From Pseudoalteromonas aliena SW19 (GTDB lineage: Bacteria; Pseudomonadota; Gammaproteobacteria; Enterobacterales; Alteromonadaceae), in the NCBI RefSeq assembly GCF_014905615.1, contig NZ_AQGU01000024.1, positions 1 to 64,000 of the forward strand: 64,000 nt of DNA. The letters are read 5' to 3'. The notes under the pieces are model-generated. The model saw only the letters and a program-made list of their open reading frames with translations. It was not told the DNA's origin and made no database searches. A program made the translations under genes and the position numbers. This document shows positions 18,767 to 28,537 of this stretch, in pieces; the stretch's first letter is position 1; each line of letters begins with the position of its first letter.

Positions 18767-20473
18767 TTATTCGAACAAGCTAACTACTTGTGTATGCTGG
18801 TTTACGCTATTTCTTTTTAGGGCGATATATAAGTCTGAATGAATATAGATGCCTGCTGTTCCCGATGTCATTCCTGCAATTTCAAACCATGAAAGTAACT
18901 GACGTTTCCTGCCTGCAAGTTCAAGCCTTATATCGCGCTTTTTAAATATAACGTCTAGGTCGGCAAGCATGGACATTACACTTAAATCTAAGTGAGTAAA
19001 GCAGGGCACGGCATCAATTATTACACACTGAATGTCGTCTTTTTGTCTTGCGTATTGCTCTAGTAACCTGCGTTTAAAGTAGCTGGCATTAAAATAAGTT
19101 AAGGGCGAATTAAAGCGATAGATAAATACGCCTTGCACCGATTTTGCTTTATCTGTGGCGTCTAAGCTTCTTACTACGCCGTTAATATCTACGCCGAGTA
19201 TGTTGTCGGTTGGGCGCATTACGGTACGAATAAACTGAAATAACCCCAATAATACAGCGAGTGTGATCCCTGGTATCACGCCAATAAATAATACGGCAAG
19301 CAATGTAGCTGAGGCGAGATAAAATGCTTGCTTGTCTTTGCGTTTTAGTTGCCAAACGGCTTTTAAATCGAGTAAGTGAACTGAAGAAATAATGAGCACA
19401 ACGCCCAGTGCAGCACTGGGAATAAACTCAAGTGGGGCTGTTAAAAATATCGCTATTATAGCAATAATAGCGGCTGCGATTATTGATACTAACTGCGTTT
19501 TACCACCTGTTGCATCGTTAACTGCTGTACGTGAATCGGCACCACTTACAGCAAACCCTTGCGAAAGAGCTGAGGCTATATTGGCAATGCCTAACGCTCT
19601 AAATTCTTTATCTGCGTCTATGTCGTAGCCGTTTTTAGCTGCAAAGCTGCGCGCAGTTAGCATCATACTTACAAAACTAACGATAGCTAAGTTAAGTGCG
19701 GGTACAACTAATTCACGAATAATTCCTAAATCGAATGCTGGCGTGTTAAAAACCGGTAGCCCGCCTGTAACTGTACCAATGGTTTTTATATCAAGCTGTT
19801 TTAAATTGAAAATCCACACGAGCAGTGCGCCAAAAGCGATAGCAAACATAGAAGAAGGCCATGTTGGTTTTAGTCGCTTCATGGCAAAATAAACGCCGAA
19901 GGTGACAAGTGCCATTAATAATGTTGGAACATGTGTTTGCGATAAATAAGTTGGCACACCACCTAGGCGCTCAAGTAAGTAGCGTTCATCAAACGTAAAG
20001 CCAAATACTTTTGAGAATTGACCAACAATAATAGTGATGGCCACACCGTTTAATAAGCCCATTAAGATAGGTTTAGATAAAAAGTCGGCGAGTACGCCGA
20101 GCTTAAATTTACTGGCTATAAAGCACCAAAAACCGGTCATAGCGGTCATGGTTACTACAAGTTGCCAATGTTTAAAGCTGTCGCCCGCAGCAAGTGGTGT
20201 CACTACGGCCGCTATAACGGCACAGGTTGCAGCATCAGGGCCTATTATTAATTGTTTTGAGGTGCCGAAAAGGGCATAGAGCATCATAGGTAATATGCAA
20301 GAATATAATCCGACAGCAGCGTTAACACCGGTTAGTTGTGCGTAAGCAATTGCAACAGGTAAAGCGACTGCAGCTACCGATAGCGCAGCTCTTACATCAT
20401 CAGCAAACCATTGACGTTCGTAGTTAAGTAATGTGTTTAAACCGGGCATGAAATTATATAAACGCGACAGCAC
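18767..20473 (-). CDS. SulP family inorganic anion transporter
   Basis: This 568-residue SulP/SLC26-type carrier probably moves sulfate, bicarbonate or a similar anion with Na+ or H+. The first 400 residues form about 11-12 membrane spans, with the signature PVAIAYAQLTGVNAAVGLYS near 39-58 and a conserved ALSQGFAVSGADSRTAVND segment near 300. The C-terminal cytoplasmic STAS domain (about 430-550) includes the loop DAVPCFTHLDLSVMSML, which carries no obvious phosphorylatable Ser at the usual spot. The start is a GTG with AGGAAA eight bases upstream. No carbonic anhydrase neighbour is present, so the substrate is open. Confidence 0.85.
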   Translation of the reverse strand: MLSRLYNFMPGLNTLLNYERQWFADDVRAALSVAAVALPVAIAYAQLTGVNAAVGLYSCILPMMLYALFGTSKQLIIGPDAATCAVIAAVVTPLAAGDSFKHWQLVVTMTAMTGFWCFIASKFKLGVLADFLSKPILMGLLNGVAITIIVGQFSKVFGFTFDERYLLERLGGVPTYLSQTHVPTLLMALVTFGVYFAMKRLKPTWPSSMFAIAFGALLVWIFNLKQLDIKTIGTVTGGLPVFNTPAFDLGIIRELVVPALNLAIVSFVSMMLTARSFAAKNGYDIDADKEFRALGIANIASALSQGFAVSGADSRTAVNDATGGKTQLVSIIAAAIIAIIAIFLTAPLEFIPSAALGVVLIISSVHLLDLKAVWQLKRKDKQAFYLASATLLAVLFIGVIPGITLAVLLGLFQFIRTVMRPTDNILGVDINGVVRSLDATDKAKSVQGVFIYRFNSPLTYFNASYFKRRLLEQYARQKDDIQCVIIDAVPCFTHLDLSVMSMLADLDVIFKKRDIRLELAGRKRQLLSWFEIAGMTSGTAGIYIHSDLYIALKRNSVNQHTQVVSLFE

Positions 20474-20674
20474 TTAAGTTTTTCCTACTAATAGTCATAA
20501 GGTTTTGATAGTAAATTTAATATTAAAATAAGTATAGTTAGAAAAAAGAAAATTTTACGTAATCTAAATTCACTTTTTGGCATTTAAAGTGGCGTAGTTC
20601 AAAGAAGTAGTCGTGAATCAAAATCACATCGATTGTTGAGTAACAATTACTTTGTGAATAGGTTATTTTATAGC

Positions 20675-20708
20675 AGAAAAAGCCCAATATATTAGATATC
20701 GGGCTTAG
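20675..20708 (-). terminator. terminator downstream of dps
   Basis: AAGCCCGATAT and ATATTGGGCTT form a hairpin (one mismatch) followed on the minus strand by a T tract, 44 bases after the dps stop. Confidence 0.7.
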
Positions 20709-20751
20709 AGTTTATTGTTTATAAAGATTAATTTGCTTTGGAGTGTCTAGA

Positions 20752-21276
20752 TTAGCTATTTAGCTCACCGGTTGATGACTCTAAGTGTGCACGTATAAAC
20801 CATTGAAACTGCTCTAATTCAGCAAGTTGGCTAGTGATCATGTCTTCTGAAACAGGATCTAACTCAGAAAGCGTCTCAATGGCTTTTCTGTGATCGGCGT
20901 TAATGCCATTATAGACTTCATTGAGTGCACCTAAATGTTCTGTCACTAAGCCTTTACCCATTGAGTATTCATTCCATGTGCGACGATCGACAATTGATTT
21001 TGGGGTGCCTACTGGTACGCCGCCAAGTGTTGCGATGCGCTCTGCTATGGTATCAGTCATTTCGCGCACAACATCCACCTGAGGGTCTAGCATTTCGTGT
21101 ACGCCAATAAAGTTGGGACCAACTACATTCCAGTGAATATGCTTTAAAGTAAGTTGTAAATCTATTAATGCGACCATGCGGTTATCGAGAGTCGCTATTG
21201 TTTTTTCAGCTGATTCATTACTCATACCCGGTGCGGTAAATTTAGCTATTTTGCTTGATTCGTTACTGTTACTCAT
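20752..21276 (-). CDS. dps: Dps-family DNA-binding/ferroxidase protein
   Basis: This 174-residue ferritin-like protein forms a dodecamer that oxidises and stores iron and protects DNA in starvation and peroxide stress. The ferroxidase pattern is visible: LKHIHWNVVGPNFIGVHE (His and Glu ligands, about 44-61), then DPQVDVVREMTDTIAERI with Asp/Glu ligands (about 63-80). The C-terminal helix holds EQFQWFIRAHLE. The N-terminal tail of about 20 residues carries Lys that may help bind DNA. The ribosome site AGGAGGA is strong and a terminator follows, so it is monocistronic. A peroxide-producing oxidase is encoded about 10 kb away, but any link is speculative. Confidence 0.92.
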   Translation of the reverse strand: MSNSNESSKIAKFTAPGMSNESAEKTIATLDNRMVALIDLQLTLKHIHWNVVGPNFIGVHEMLDPQVDVVREMTDTIAERIATLGGVPVGTPKSIVDRRTWNEYSMGKGLVTEHLGALNEVYNGINADHRKAIETLSELDPVSEDMITSQLAELEQFQWFIRAHLESSTGELNS

Positions 21277-21512
21277 AATTCCTCCTGCTTAAATATTTAA
21301 TATTACTATGTGTATTCGCTACATAATAAATATCACTAGTCTTAGTAATGCAAAGACTACGCCGAAACATCAAAACTTTAAAAGTGCTTTAAGTTCAAGT
21401 TATTATGTTTTTTTTCAGGAGTTTGGTTGGTATGAATGGCTTTTATTTTTGAAAAGTCTGCATACATTTGTAAAACTTGCAGACTTTATTTTGATTACGC
21501 TTTAGGTGTATT

Positions 21513-21881
21513 TTAAATTTGAGTTATATATTCATGTGCTTTTAAAACATCGAGTGAGATTATTTCTAATGCTTTTTTATTTGTTGCTTCAAGCACCACA
21601 GGCGGTGCAACATTAGCAGCAATAGCATGGAGCCATCGCACCGCACATAGACACCATTTATCACCCGCTTTTAAGCCATCAAAATCGTAAAGAGGGTTAG
21701 GGCTAACCAAATCATTACCTTGCGATTTAGAGAACTGCAAAAATTCGTCGGTCATAATTGCGCATACACTGTGATTGCCAAAATCTGAATCAGGTACATA
21801 GCAAAAGCCTTCGCGCGTGTAACCGCCATTTCCGCAACATAACTTTAAACGAGTACCGAGTACATTAAATTGATTCGCCAT
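21513..21881 (-). CDS. DUF2237 family protein
   Basis: This 122-residue protein belongs to a widespread family of unknown function (DUF2237). Typical features are FNVLGTRLKLCC near the start, TREGFC, CAIMTDEFLQFSKSQGNDL, and the C-terminal motif GDKWCLCAVRWLHA with conserved Cys residues. Several conserved Cys and His suggest metal binding, but this is not shown. AAGG precedes the ATG at 5-8 bases. It is followed upstream by the gss gene in the same orientation with a 66-base gap, so co-transcription is possible. Confidence 0.8.
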   Translation of the reverse strand: MANQFNVLGTRLKLCCGNGGYTREGFCYVPDSDFGNHSVCAIMTDEFLQFSKSQGNDLVSPNPLYDFDGLKAGDKWCLCAVRWLHAIAANVAPPVVLEATNKKALEIISLDVLKAHEYITQI

Positions 21882-21947
21882 AAGGACGCCTTAGTTTGTT
21901 GTATTTTTATAAATTTAATCCGTATATTCTTCGGGCTTAGCGCCTAA

Positions 21948-23816
21948 TTATTTGATACGCAGTGCCATACAGTCGCTATGACCGTTGATGATCATACTTT
22001 TATCAACGCGCACGCCACCGCCTGAGTATTTACCTGCAGCTGTGAAGCTACATATTTGTACAAAGTAGTCATCAACTTTAGGTAGTGCAAATAGCTGTTG
22101 GTATATTTGATCTTGCGATGCAAAGTGCCCAACCGTTTTTTCTATAATTTGCTGCTGTTCGTCAACAAGCTGAATATTAGCACCGCATCGGCCAACAATA
22201 GGTTTAACTACGTAACCGGATTGTAGTAGCTCTTCGTTAAGTTCAAACGCGGTATTTAGTAAATACTTATGATTTGGAAATAGACTCCACAGTATTGGCA
22301 AAATTGCTTTATTACTGGGTATCAATGTCCACAGTGGTTCAAACACCATAACATTTTTACGCAGTAATACATCGGCTAAACGCGGAGTTTCACCTGCTTG
22401 AAGTTGTGGTTCAAAATTATCAGCTAATGACTGGTCGGCCTCGCACTCCTCACGAATTTGATCAAGCGCGGTTTCCCACGACCACGTTTTCCACACATAA
22501 CTCAATTGTGCACCATCGGCATCTACTATGTTTCCTGATTCATTCCAGCGAAGTGTGCTTAAGCCAATAACTAATTTGCATTCAAAGCCAGCGGCTTCAA
22601 TGGCTTCTTTCATAAATAATGCATGGTAATGCTCTTCTGGCTCGTCGTCTTGTAGGATATGAACAAGGCCTTTTACCTCACTTTTACGCCATGCTTTTAC
22701 TAAGTCTTTAAATAAACTTTGGCCTGCATCTACACCGGTTTTAACACCAAAATGTTTTCCCCATTTGCCCTGAATTTTACCACTTTCCATATAGCATGAT
22801 GCCGAATCACAATTGTATTCGTAAACTTTTAAACCCGCAGTGGTCAAAGCAAAGTCAAATCGACTGGTAATTAACTGATTTAAGCGGTTATCCCACGATT
22901 GGCGAATTTTACTAAGCACTACATCGGGTAAATTAAACTTTTTTAATAGTTCAGGGTGCTGCAATACATAATCAGTAGCGTGCATAAACAAGCCGTGGAG
23001 TTCATTTGTTGCATGCTCTATGGTTTGTTGGGCCGTTTGTGATATTGCAAAGTAATTATGTTGCTCCTCATCTACCGAGGTTAATTTATGACCTTGCATC
23101 ATGTCTACATAAGCGGCTTCATCGTCATTCGCAATATTTAACCATGACTTGTTTGCTTGCCCTATATCGGCTGCTTTATGAGCTTCTATTGTAAATAAAT
23201 CTTTGTTTAGCTCAGATGTCGGTTCAGCGTATTCTGTTTTATCCGTTTGTGTCATCCAACCTAAAATAGTGGCATCACTGTACGAGCATTCAATCCAGTA
23301 GTCGCCATCTTTGGTTACTTTTGCTTTTAGCTCGCGGCACCAGCTTTGATCTTTTGGCCATATTTGATGTCCGACATTTTGCTCAGCAAGACGTATTTTA
23401 TCTTCATGAACTTCAACAACGACTGCCACATGGCCTGTTTCTTCAAACTCACCGCCTTCTTCCCAAATCAGTAAACTACCTACTTGAGGATGATGTTTAG
23501 CACCATTTTTAAATGCGTTTAGCGGTAGCCTATTTTGGCTACTTACATCGCGCACAGAACGAAGCTCAAAAATATCGTAAGCCATGGCAATATCGTCAAA
23601 AATATAACCGTGATTGAGATACATCCAGCGGCGTGCAAACTCAACACATTGCCATTTATAGCCCATGTAAATACCATCAAGATAACTGCGATAGGCACTA
23701 CGGTTAGGGTAAGTGCTTTCGTCAGCGGTATCGTAATCAGATGAGTAAACAGCCACGTTACCGGGCGCATAACCGAGCAAAGTGCCAAAAACGCTAGCAG
23801 GGGCAGAAGTTTTCAT
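21948..23816 (-). CDS. gss: bifunctional glutathionylspermidine synthetase/amidase
   Basis: This 622-residue two-domain enzyme matches the length of E. coli Gss. The N-terminal CHAP amidase (about 1-200) hydrolyses glutathionylspermidine: GYKWQCVEFARRWMY holds the nucleophilic Cys near 57, and ETGHVAVVVEV holds the His near 127-131. The C-terminal ATP-grasp synthetase (about 220-622) joins glutathione to spermidine with ATP: TSRFDFALTTAGLKVYEYNCDSASC and the end region VGRCGANIQLVD are characteristic. The product acts in thiol redox protection in the cytoplasm. The start has only a weak ribosome site. DUF2237 follows in the same direction. Confidence 0.92.
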   Translation of the reverse strand: MKTSAPASVFGTLLGYAPGNVAVYSSDYDTADESTYPNRSAYRSYLDGIYMGYKWQCVEFARRWMYLNHGYIFDDIAMAYDIFELRSVRDVSSQNRLPLNAFKNGAKHHPQVGSLLIWEEGGEFEETGHVAVVVEVHEDKIRLAEQNVGHQIWPKDQSWCRELKAKVTKDGDYWIECSYSDATILGWMTQTDKTEYAEPTSELNKDLFTIEAHKAADIGQANKSWLNIANDDEAAYVDMMQGHKLTSVDEEQHNYFAISQTAQQTIEHATNELHGLFMHATDYVLQHPELLKKFNLPDVVLSKIRQSWDNRLNQLITSRFDFALTTAGLKVYEYNCDSASCYMESGKIQGKWGKHFGVKTGVDAGQSLFKDLVKAWRKSEVKGLVHILQDDEPEEHYHALFMKEAIEAAGFECKLVIGLSTLRWNESGNIVDADGAQLSYVWKTWSWETALDQIREECEADQSLADNFEPQLQAGETPRLADVLLRKNVMVFEPLWTLIPSNKAILPILWSLFPNHKYLLNTAFELNEELLQSGYVVKPIVGRCGANIQLVDEQQQIIEKTVGHFASQDQIYQQLFALPKVDDYFVQICSFTAAGKYSGGGVRVDKSMIINGHSDCMALRIK

Positions 23817-24010
23817 AGATAAATGGGTTCAAAATAAGGGAGTGATAATTCGCTGACTATAGGAGCGAAGCTGGTTTTTAGCAAGATATAAAATATGCAT
23901 TATTATTTGCTAGTTTATAAATTTTGGCATGGTCAAATTAGGCGTTTTAACTAGCATCGACTCTAAAAGCCAGTAGCACTGAATAAATTGAAGATAGCTA
24001 ACGATTTAAT

Positions 24011-24529
24011 TTAGTTATCTTTTTCCAGTTTCAGTTTTTCTTCCATTAATATGAGTAATTGGCCATTTAGTTCAACGAGTTGATTTTGAAGTACCTTTTT
24101 CTGTTCAGCAACTTGTTCAGAACCATCATCAACTAGCTCGTCTAATTGGAGCTCTAAGGCTTCTATTTCTTTTTTCTTTTGTTCAATAAGCTCATCAATA
24201 GGTGTTTTTGGCTCAGTGCTTTCACCTTCGCTCACAGCTTCTGCGTCTTTGTCGTTAAGTTGCTTAATTATATTTCCACCTAACTTATCTTTATCATTTT
24301 CAATTGATTCTTGAGCACTTAACGAACTTACCTGTTTTTCATCAGCCGACGTTTCTTGTCTGAGCTTATCTTGCCCCTCTGCTGATATATTAACTTGGGA
24401 ACTTGCGGTTACTGATTTTTGTGCCAGTAATTGCTGGGGTGACTTGTTCGATGATGCGAGCCCTTTAGTGTATAAATCGATATTAGGCGCTGTATTTGAA
24501 ATCCGCATATTTTCCATAATATTTACCAT
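24011..24529 (-). CDS. hypothetical coiled-coil protein
   Basis: A protein of about 172 residues from the ATG at 24529. Two further in-frame ATGs lie at 24517 and 24508, and the last has GGA four bases upstream, so the start is uncertain. The N-terminal half is low in complexity and polar, rich in Ser, Gln and Lys. The C-terminal half (TPIDELIEQKKKEIEALELQLDEL...) is a strongly predicted coiled coil ending KLKLEKDN. No signal peptide, membrane span or catalytic motif was seen and I do not recognise a family. It is flanked by gss and a block of family A repeats. Confidence 0.5.
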   Translation of the reverse strand: MVNIMENMRISNTAPNIDLYTKGLASSNKSPQQLLAQKSVTASSQVNISAEGQDKLRQETSADEKQVSSLSAQESIENDKDKLGGNIIKQLNDKDAEAVSEGESTEPKTPIDELIEQKKKEIEALELQLDELVDDGSEQVAEQKKVLQNQLVELNGQLLILMEEKLKLEKDN

Positions 24530-24704
24530 GTTAAAAAATAAAATAAGTGTCGATAGATGCTTGTTATGTTTCGTGCATCTATTTTTACATAATTGTACCT
24601 TTATTATCGGCAAACCTTATTTATTCTTTAGCTGCTATTTATTTTATAGGCTAAATACAAGGAGCGATAAATTAATATCGTAACAAAAGGCTACTGGTTT
24701 TTAT

Positions 24705-24880
24705 TAGGGTCTGTTGACCTTTTAAGGTTGAATTTGCAGCAGTCTGCTTGGTTTTTAGGCAAGGTAGAGCCTATGGTGTGTGGTTATTCCCCATAAATAG
24801 GCGATAAGGCAACATTAATGCCATACAGACGCTTCTCCTAGGAAGAACAAATTTTAATCCACAAAGGTCAACACGCTCTA
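24705..24880 (-). repeat. family A element, copy A3 (internal deletion)
   Basis: It has TAGGGTCTGTTGACC at the left end and AAAGGTCAACACGCTCTA at the right. The interior keeps the AGGCAAGGTAGAGCCTATGGTGTG segment but lacks the GCGATTAAATCG half present in A4. It abuts A4, so the two share the end sequence at 24878-24882. Confidence 0.75.
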
Positions 24881-25147
24881 GGGCGTGTTGACCTTTCGTG
24901 ATTGATTTTGCAGCAGTACGTTTGATATTTAGGCAAGACAGAGCCTGTGATGTGTGGTTGTTCCCCATAAATAGGCGATAACGCAGCATAGATACCAAAC
25001 ATGCGCTGCCCTTTGGGTTCTTTCTAGGGGCGATTAACTCTTTGTTGCTCGGTTTTTACTTAGCCCACTAGGTTACAAACCTCGCGCCGCGATTAAATCG
25101 CCCCTAGATTGAACAAATTTCAATCCACAAAGGTCAACACGCCCTAG
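24878..25147 (-). repeat. family A element, copy A4 (full length)
   Basis: This is the most complete copy, about 270 bp with near-perfect inverted ends: CTAGGGCGTGTTGACC on the left and GGTCAACACGCCCTAG on the right. It forms a tandem array with A3. No open frame of note. Confidence 0.8.
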
Positions 25148-25238
25148 TTAAAGTAAATATGATTTATTTGAAAAATAAGTCATATTTAGTGCGCCATTTT
25201 CTGTAAATGTTTACTAGCGCACATTGAGTATGGTTTCG

Positions 25239-25658
25239 TTAAGATAATAGGGCTGCTGCAAGTCTTACAAAATCTGATGATGTTAAGATGCCGACTAATT
25301 TATTTTGTTCATCAATTACCGGCATGCAGCCGTGTCTATTTTCAACAAAAAAAGTGACAACATCACGCAGTGGTTGCGTAGGTGTTACGCTTACAAAGTC
25401 GGTAACCATGATATCTTCTACTTTTGTTTGCTTTTCTTTGCGCATAAGCGCATTTTCGCCGTAGGTTGTTAAAATACCCATTACTTTGGCTATCATGATT
25501 TTTTGGGTCAGCATACCAACTAGTTCACCATTTCCATTAATTACAGGAATATGGCGAATATTTTTTTCTTTCATCAGGTTATGTGCATCATGCAAGGTGT
25601 GATCTGCACTTACTGCCAATGGATCTGACGTCATTAGATCTGAAACTATTTGGTTCAT
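25239..25658 (-). CDS. CBS-domain pair protein
   Basis: This 139-residue protein consists almost entirely of two CBS domains (about 1-60 and 75-139), for example IVSDLMTSDPLAVSADHTL and VEDIMVTDFVSVTPTQPL, each ending in a VGMLT or VGILT strand. Such stand-alone Bateman modules bind adenosine nucleotides (AMP, ATP, NAD-related or SAM) and usually regulate a partner enzyme or channel. No partner domain is fused here. It lies between family A and family B repeats and about 400 bases from the nadV gene end. Function beyond ligand sensing is unknown. Confidence 0.8.
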   Translation of the reverse strand: MNQIVSDLMTSDPLAVSADHTLHDAHNLMKEKNIRHIPVINGNGELVGMLTQKIMIAKVMGILTTYGENALMRKEKQTKVEDIMVTDFVSVTPTQPLRDVVTFFVENRHGCMPVIDEQNKLVGILTSSDFVRLAAALLS

Positions 25659-25756
25659 TTTTATACCTTGTAGTCATTATTTAGTCAGTATTATTTTAGT
25701 TCCATTTACTTTCATTGCACTTTATCTAGATCAAGTTTTAGTCTTATTTGAGTAAT

Positions 25757-25953
25757 TAACCTGAACGCTGGATAATAAATCTATCTCAAGCCGCTATTTT
25801 CAGCGCTAACTGCGTTGAATTTATTTGCAATAGGCCCGCTGTTGACGCGTAAATTCGCCTTGTTTTCACAGAAAATCTCTGGCTAGAGAAAATAAATTTA
25901 AATATCAGCATAATTCAATACGTTAGTAAATCTCTTAACCAGAGTTCAGGTTA
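25757..25953 (-). repeat. family B MITE-like element, copy B3
   Basis: This is a full-length copy with TTAACCTGAACGCTGG at the left (one change from consensus) and CCAGAGTTCAGGTTAA at the right. The short frame seen in B1 is interrupted by TGA here. Confidence 0.85.
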
Positions 25954-26013
25954 ATTAGTGATAATTATCATTTTTGCCAAATTTAAATTTTAAATACCAA
26001 CAATCCACAATTG

Positions 26014-26045
26014 AAAACCGCTGTATCACTACAGCGGCTTTTTTC
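26014..26045 (-). terminator. bidirectional terminator downstream of nadV
   Basis: A stem of CCGCTGTA pairs with TACAGCGG around a four-base loop, with A/T tracts on both sides. It lies 14 bases past the nadV stop and would end the prs-nadV transcript. Confidence 0.8.
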
Positions 26046-26058
26046 TCGTTAATAAGAG

Positions 26059-27654
26059 TTAAATTTGTTGATCTACTAAGCTTCTTATTTCGCTTAGTGT
26101 GGTTTCTTTCACTATTTTGCCGTTTTCAAAAACGACCTCTAATAAACCTTGCGCTTCTTCTTGCTCGCTTACGTCATCAAACAAAGTGAGTTCGCCGTTT
26201 ACTCTGTCGATTTTTAAAAGCCCTTTAGCTGACTTTTTCTTTGAATCAGTTTTTGGATCTTTAAAAATAGCCAAACGTTCACCAGCTTTAACTACGCTCG
26301 TTGCTTTTACGGCAGAGCCATGCGTATCACGTGTTACATATTGGTAGCTGTAAGAGCCAATACCAAGCACTACTTTTGATGCAAACCCTTTATCCATGAG
26401 GCGTTGTAAAATTTGGCGTTGGCGGGTTAGTGTTATAGCGTCGCCGTAAATAGCGCCAATATGATCATCAAGCAGTTTATAACCTTTTGATGTTGTTGTG
26501 CCGCCAAATATATCCCATAGGCACTCTATAAGTCCTTTAACTTCACATTCCATCAGTTCAATCGTGTTGTTATCTTCAAATCCAAAGTATTGGCCATTAA
26601 AGCGATATGCCTCAAAGCCATTTTGAATAGTCTCTTTTTCAGCTTCTTTTTGTGTTTCAAATAACTCACTGTAATCAGAGATAGGTGAAACCTTGTAACC
26701 CGTTAATACTTTAACAGGGTCGCCCGAGTCGGGACGTATAACTAAGGTGCCATCGCGCGCCATAATTTCGCTTTTTAACTGAGGTAGATAATCAGTTACT
26801 AACGTCCAAAAATCCCATGTGTCAGATACAACACTTAAAATCCCTTTTGGTGATTGCTCTTTCATTAAGTACTTAAAAAACTCTATTTCACCTTCCATAA
26901 TCCATGAGCAGGTAACCGAGTGTTCAGTTGCATCTACAGAGCAGCCAACGAGCTCGTTATCTACATTTGCTCCGTAATATTTTTCTGCAAATAAAACAGC
27001 GGGAATGGTATCTGTACCTACCAGTCCTGATGCTAAATGACCAAAGCCACTCATTGCCGCAGCGTGTTTGCCAAACATACCTCTAAAGCTAAAGTCATGG
27101 CCTTGAAACGGCACAAATTCCATAGGCATTCCTGTTTTTTGTGCAAATTCTTTGAATACTTTTAAATATGCGACAGAAGTTGTCGTACTGGTTTGTATTG
27201 GCCAGTTTTCGCAGCTCAATACTGTTTCAATCATATTTGTTAACCATTGAAAGCCAGCTTTAGTATTTACTATCGTCATAGGAGGTACTAAATAAGGGAC
27301 TAGCGTTCCCTCCGGTAATGCTTTAATTTTTAGTGGCAAGTAACCTAAATCGTGTAAGTCTTCTAAATATTTTACATCAACTGTATAGCCAAGCATTGAG
27401 CTCATAATACGCTTGTGATTAGCGACTGCGGTTGCTTTATCAGCTTTAAAAAACTCACTCCATTCTTCTAAAAGATAACTTTTAATAAAGTATTGAAGGC
27501 CAACAAACGCAACTTTATCGTTATTTTCTATGTTGCTAAGTTTTCCGCTTCTTGATGTGAAGTTTGCATATACTTCACTTACGTCAGGATGATAAGCGCG
27601 GCTATGGAATTCTTTGTAAACGTCTTTTTGCATACTTGCAGCTATTATAGTCAT
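26059..27654 (-). CDS. nadV: nicotinamide phosphoribosyltransferase
   Basis: This enzyme of about 531 residues joins nicotinamide to PRPP to give nicotinamide mononucleotide in NAD salvage. The start is the ATG at 27654 (MTIIAASM) with AAGGA overlapping the end of the upstream gene; an upstream in-frame start lies inside that gene. Motifs include FHSRAYHPDVSEVYANFTSR near the N-terminus, QGHDFSFRGMFG near 190, a long GTDTIPAV stretch, and LVIRPDSGDPVKVL near 305, which matches the Asp/Arg phosphoribosyl-binding part of NAMPT. It is downstream of prs by ten bases. Pairing a PRPP-using enzyme with a PRPP synthase is the usual nadV-prs arrangement. Confidence 0.92.
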   Translation of the reverse strand: MTIIAASMQKDVYKEFHSRAYHPDVSEVYANFTSRSGKLSNIENNDKVAFVGLQYFIKSYLLEEWSEFFKADKATAVANHKRIMSSMLGYTVDVKYLEDLHDLGYLPLKIKALPEGTLVPYLVPPMTIVNTKAGFQWLTNMIETVLSCENWPIQTSTTTSVAYLKVFKEFAQKTGMPMEFVPFQGHDFSFRGMFGKHAAAMSGFGHLASGLVGTDTIPAVLFAEKYYGANVDNELVGCSVDATEHSVTCSWIMEGEIEFFKYLMKEQSPKGILSVVSDTWDFWTLVTDYLPQLKSEIMARDGTLVIRPDSGDPVKVLTGYKVSPISDYSELFETQKEAEKETIQNGFEAYRFNGQYFGFEDNNTIELMECEVKGLIECLWDIFGGTTTSKGYKLLDDHIGAIYGDAITLTRQRQILQRLMDKGFASKVVLGIGSYSYQYVTRDTHGSAVKATSVVKAGERLAIFKDPKTDSKKKSAKGLLKIDRVNGELTLFDDVSEQEEAQGLLEVVFENGKIVKETTLSEIRSLVDQQI

Positions 27655-27664
27655 GGTGTTTTCC

Positions 27665-28519
27665 TTACATCTCAATTATTTGTAAACTAATGGTGTTACT
27701 ATTTTTAAACTCATTAGCCGGTTTAAATGAATCTGTTGTATAAATACGCTCTATCAGGCCCTCAAAAACATCAAGCCCCTTTGAAAAAATACCGTGAGTA
27801 ATAAAAAGAGAAACTTCAACAGCGCCATTACTTTTTAGTACCTTGGCCAGTTCGATAAAGGTTCTGCCGCCGTCACAAATATCATCGGCAATAAGCACGC
27901 TTTTACCTTTAACATCGCCAATAATTTCGGTTTTGATTATTTCGCCTGTTTTTAAGTTTCTCACTTTTTGAGCTTGAATAACCTCAGGTACGCCATTGAA
28001 CTTTTCTGAAATTTTAATGGTTTTTTTACTTGCTCCTGCATCTGGAGAGATGAGTGTTAATTCGCCTTGCAAGAGTCTTTGGCTTAGCTCTTCAGAGCGC
28101 TCAAGTAACAAAATTTGTTCAACATTGGTTACTTTATTAATTAAAGCTGGGGATACATCGCTATGGGCATCCCAAATAGTAACCTTTGAAAAATTTAAGC
28201 TATTAATAAAGTTAGCCATAACAGCAGCGCCTAAAGCTTCTCCTTCAACGCATACACGGTCTTGGCGTGCATAAGGAAAGTAGGGAATAACAAGTTCGAT
28301 AGGCGTACTGTCATTTGTTAATCTTTTTAACGCATCGACAGCAATCATTAATCTAACCATTTTTGAAGAGTTGGTTAGTCGTTCAAAAATCTCTATTTTT
28401 ATAGAGTCTGAAAAATTAGCGGCGTTAAATCTGACATGCTCTTCACCACCAGAAAAAGTGAAATTATCATAATCAACTAACGATTTACTTCCTGTTGAGT
28501 TATAGCTAAATACTTTCAT
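27665..28519 (-). CDS. prs: ribose-phosphate pyrophosphokinase of the nadV operon
   Basis: An enzyme of about 284 residues that makes PRPP from ribose 5-phosphate and ATP. The ATG at 28519 follows AAAGGA by six bases and is preferred over a TTG five codons earlier. Family motifs visible: PIELVIPYFPYARQDRVC with the Arg-Gln-Asp ATP site (about 80-97), LISPDAGASKK (ribose 5-phosphate loop) and VLIADDICDGGRTF, the PRPP-binding Asp-Asp motif, near 210. It is slightly shorter than housekeeping Prs (about 315), as is common for copies linked to nadV. It is the first gene of the operon and is divergent from nrtR. Confidence 0.9.
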   Translation of the reverse strand: MKVFSYNSTGSKSLVDYDNFTFSGGEEHVRFNAANFSDSIKIEIFERLTNSSKMVRLMIAVDALKRLTNDSTPIELVIPYFPYARQDRVCVEGEALGAAVMANFINSLNFSKVTIWDAHSDVSPALINKVTNVEQILLLERSEELSQRLLQGELTLISPDAGASKKTIKISEKFNGVPEVIQAQKVRNLKTGEIIKTEIIGDVKGKSVLIADDICDGGRTFIELAKVLKSNGAVEVSLFITHGIFSKGLDVFEGLIERIYTTDSFKPANEFKNSNTISLQIIEM

Positions 28520-28537
28520 TTTTTGTCCTTTCAATGT

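Noticed and set aside
24771..24998. 75-codon minus-strand frame with repeated LPYRLFMGNNHT text
   Set aside because: It is made wholly of the two tandem family A elements; the repetition comes from the repeats, not from a protein domain.
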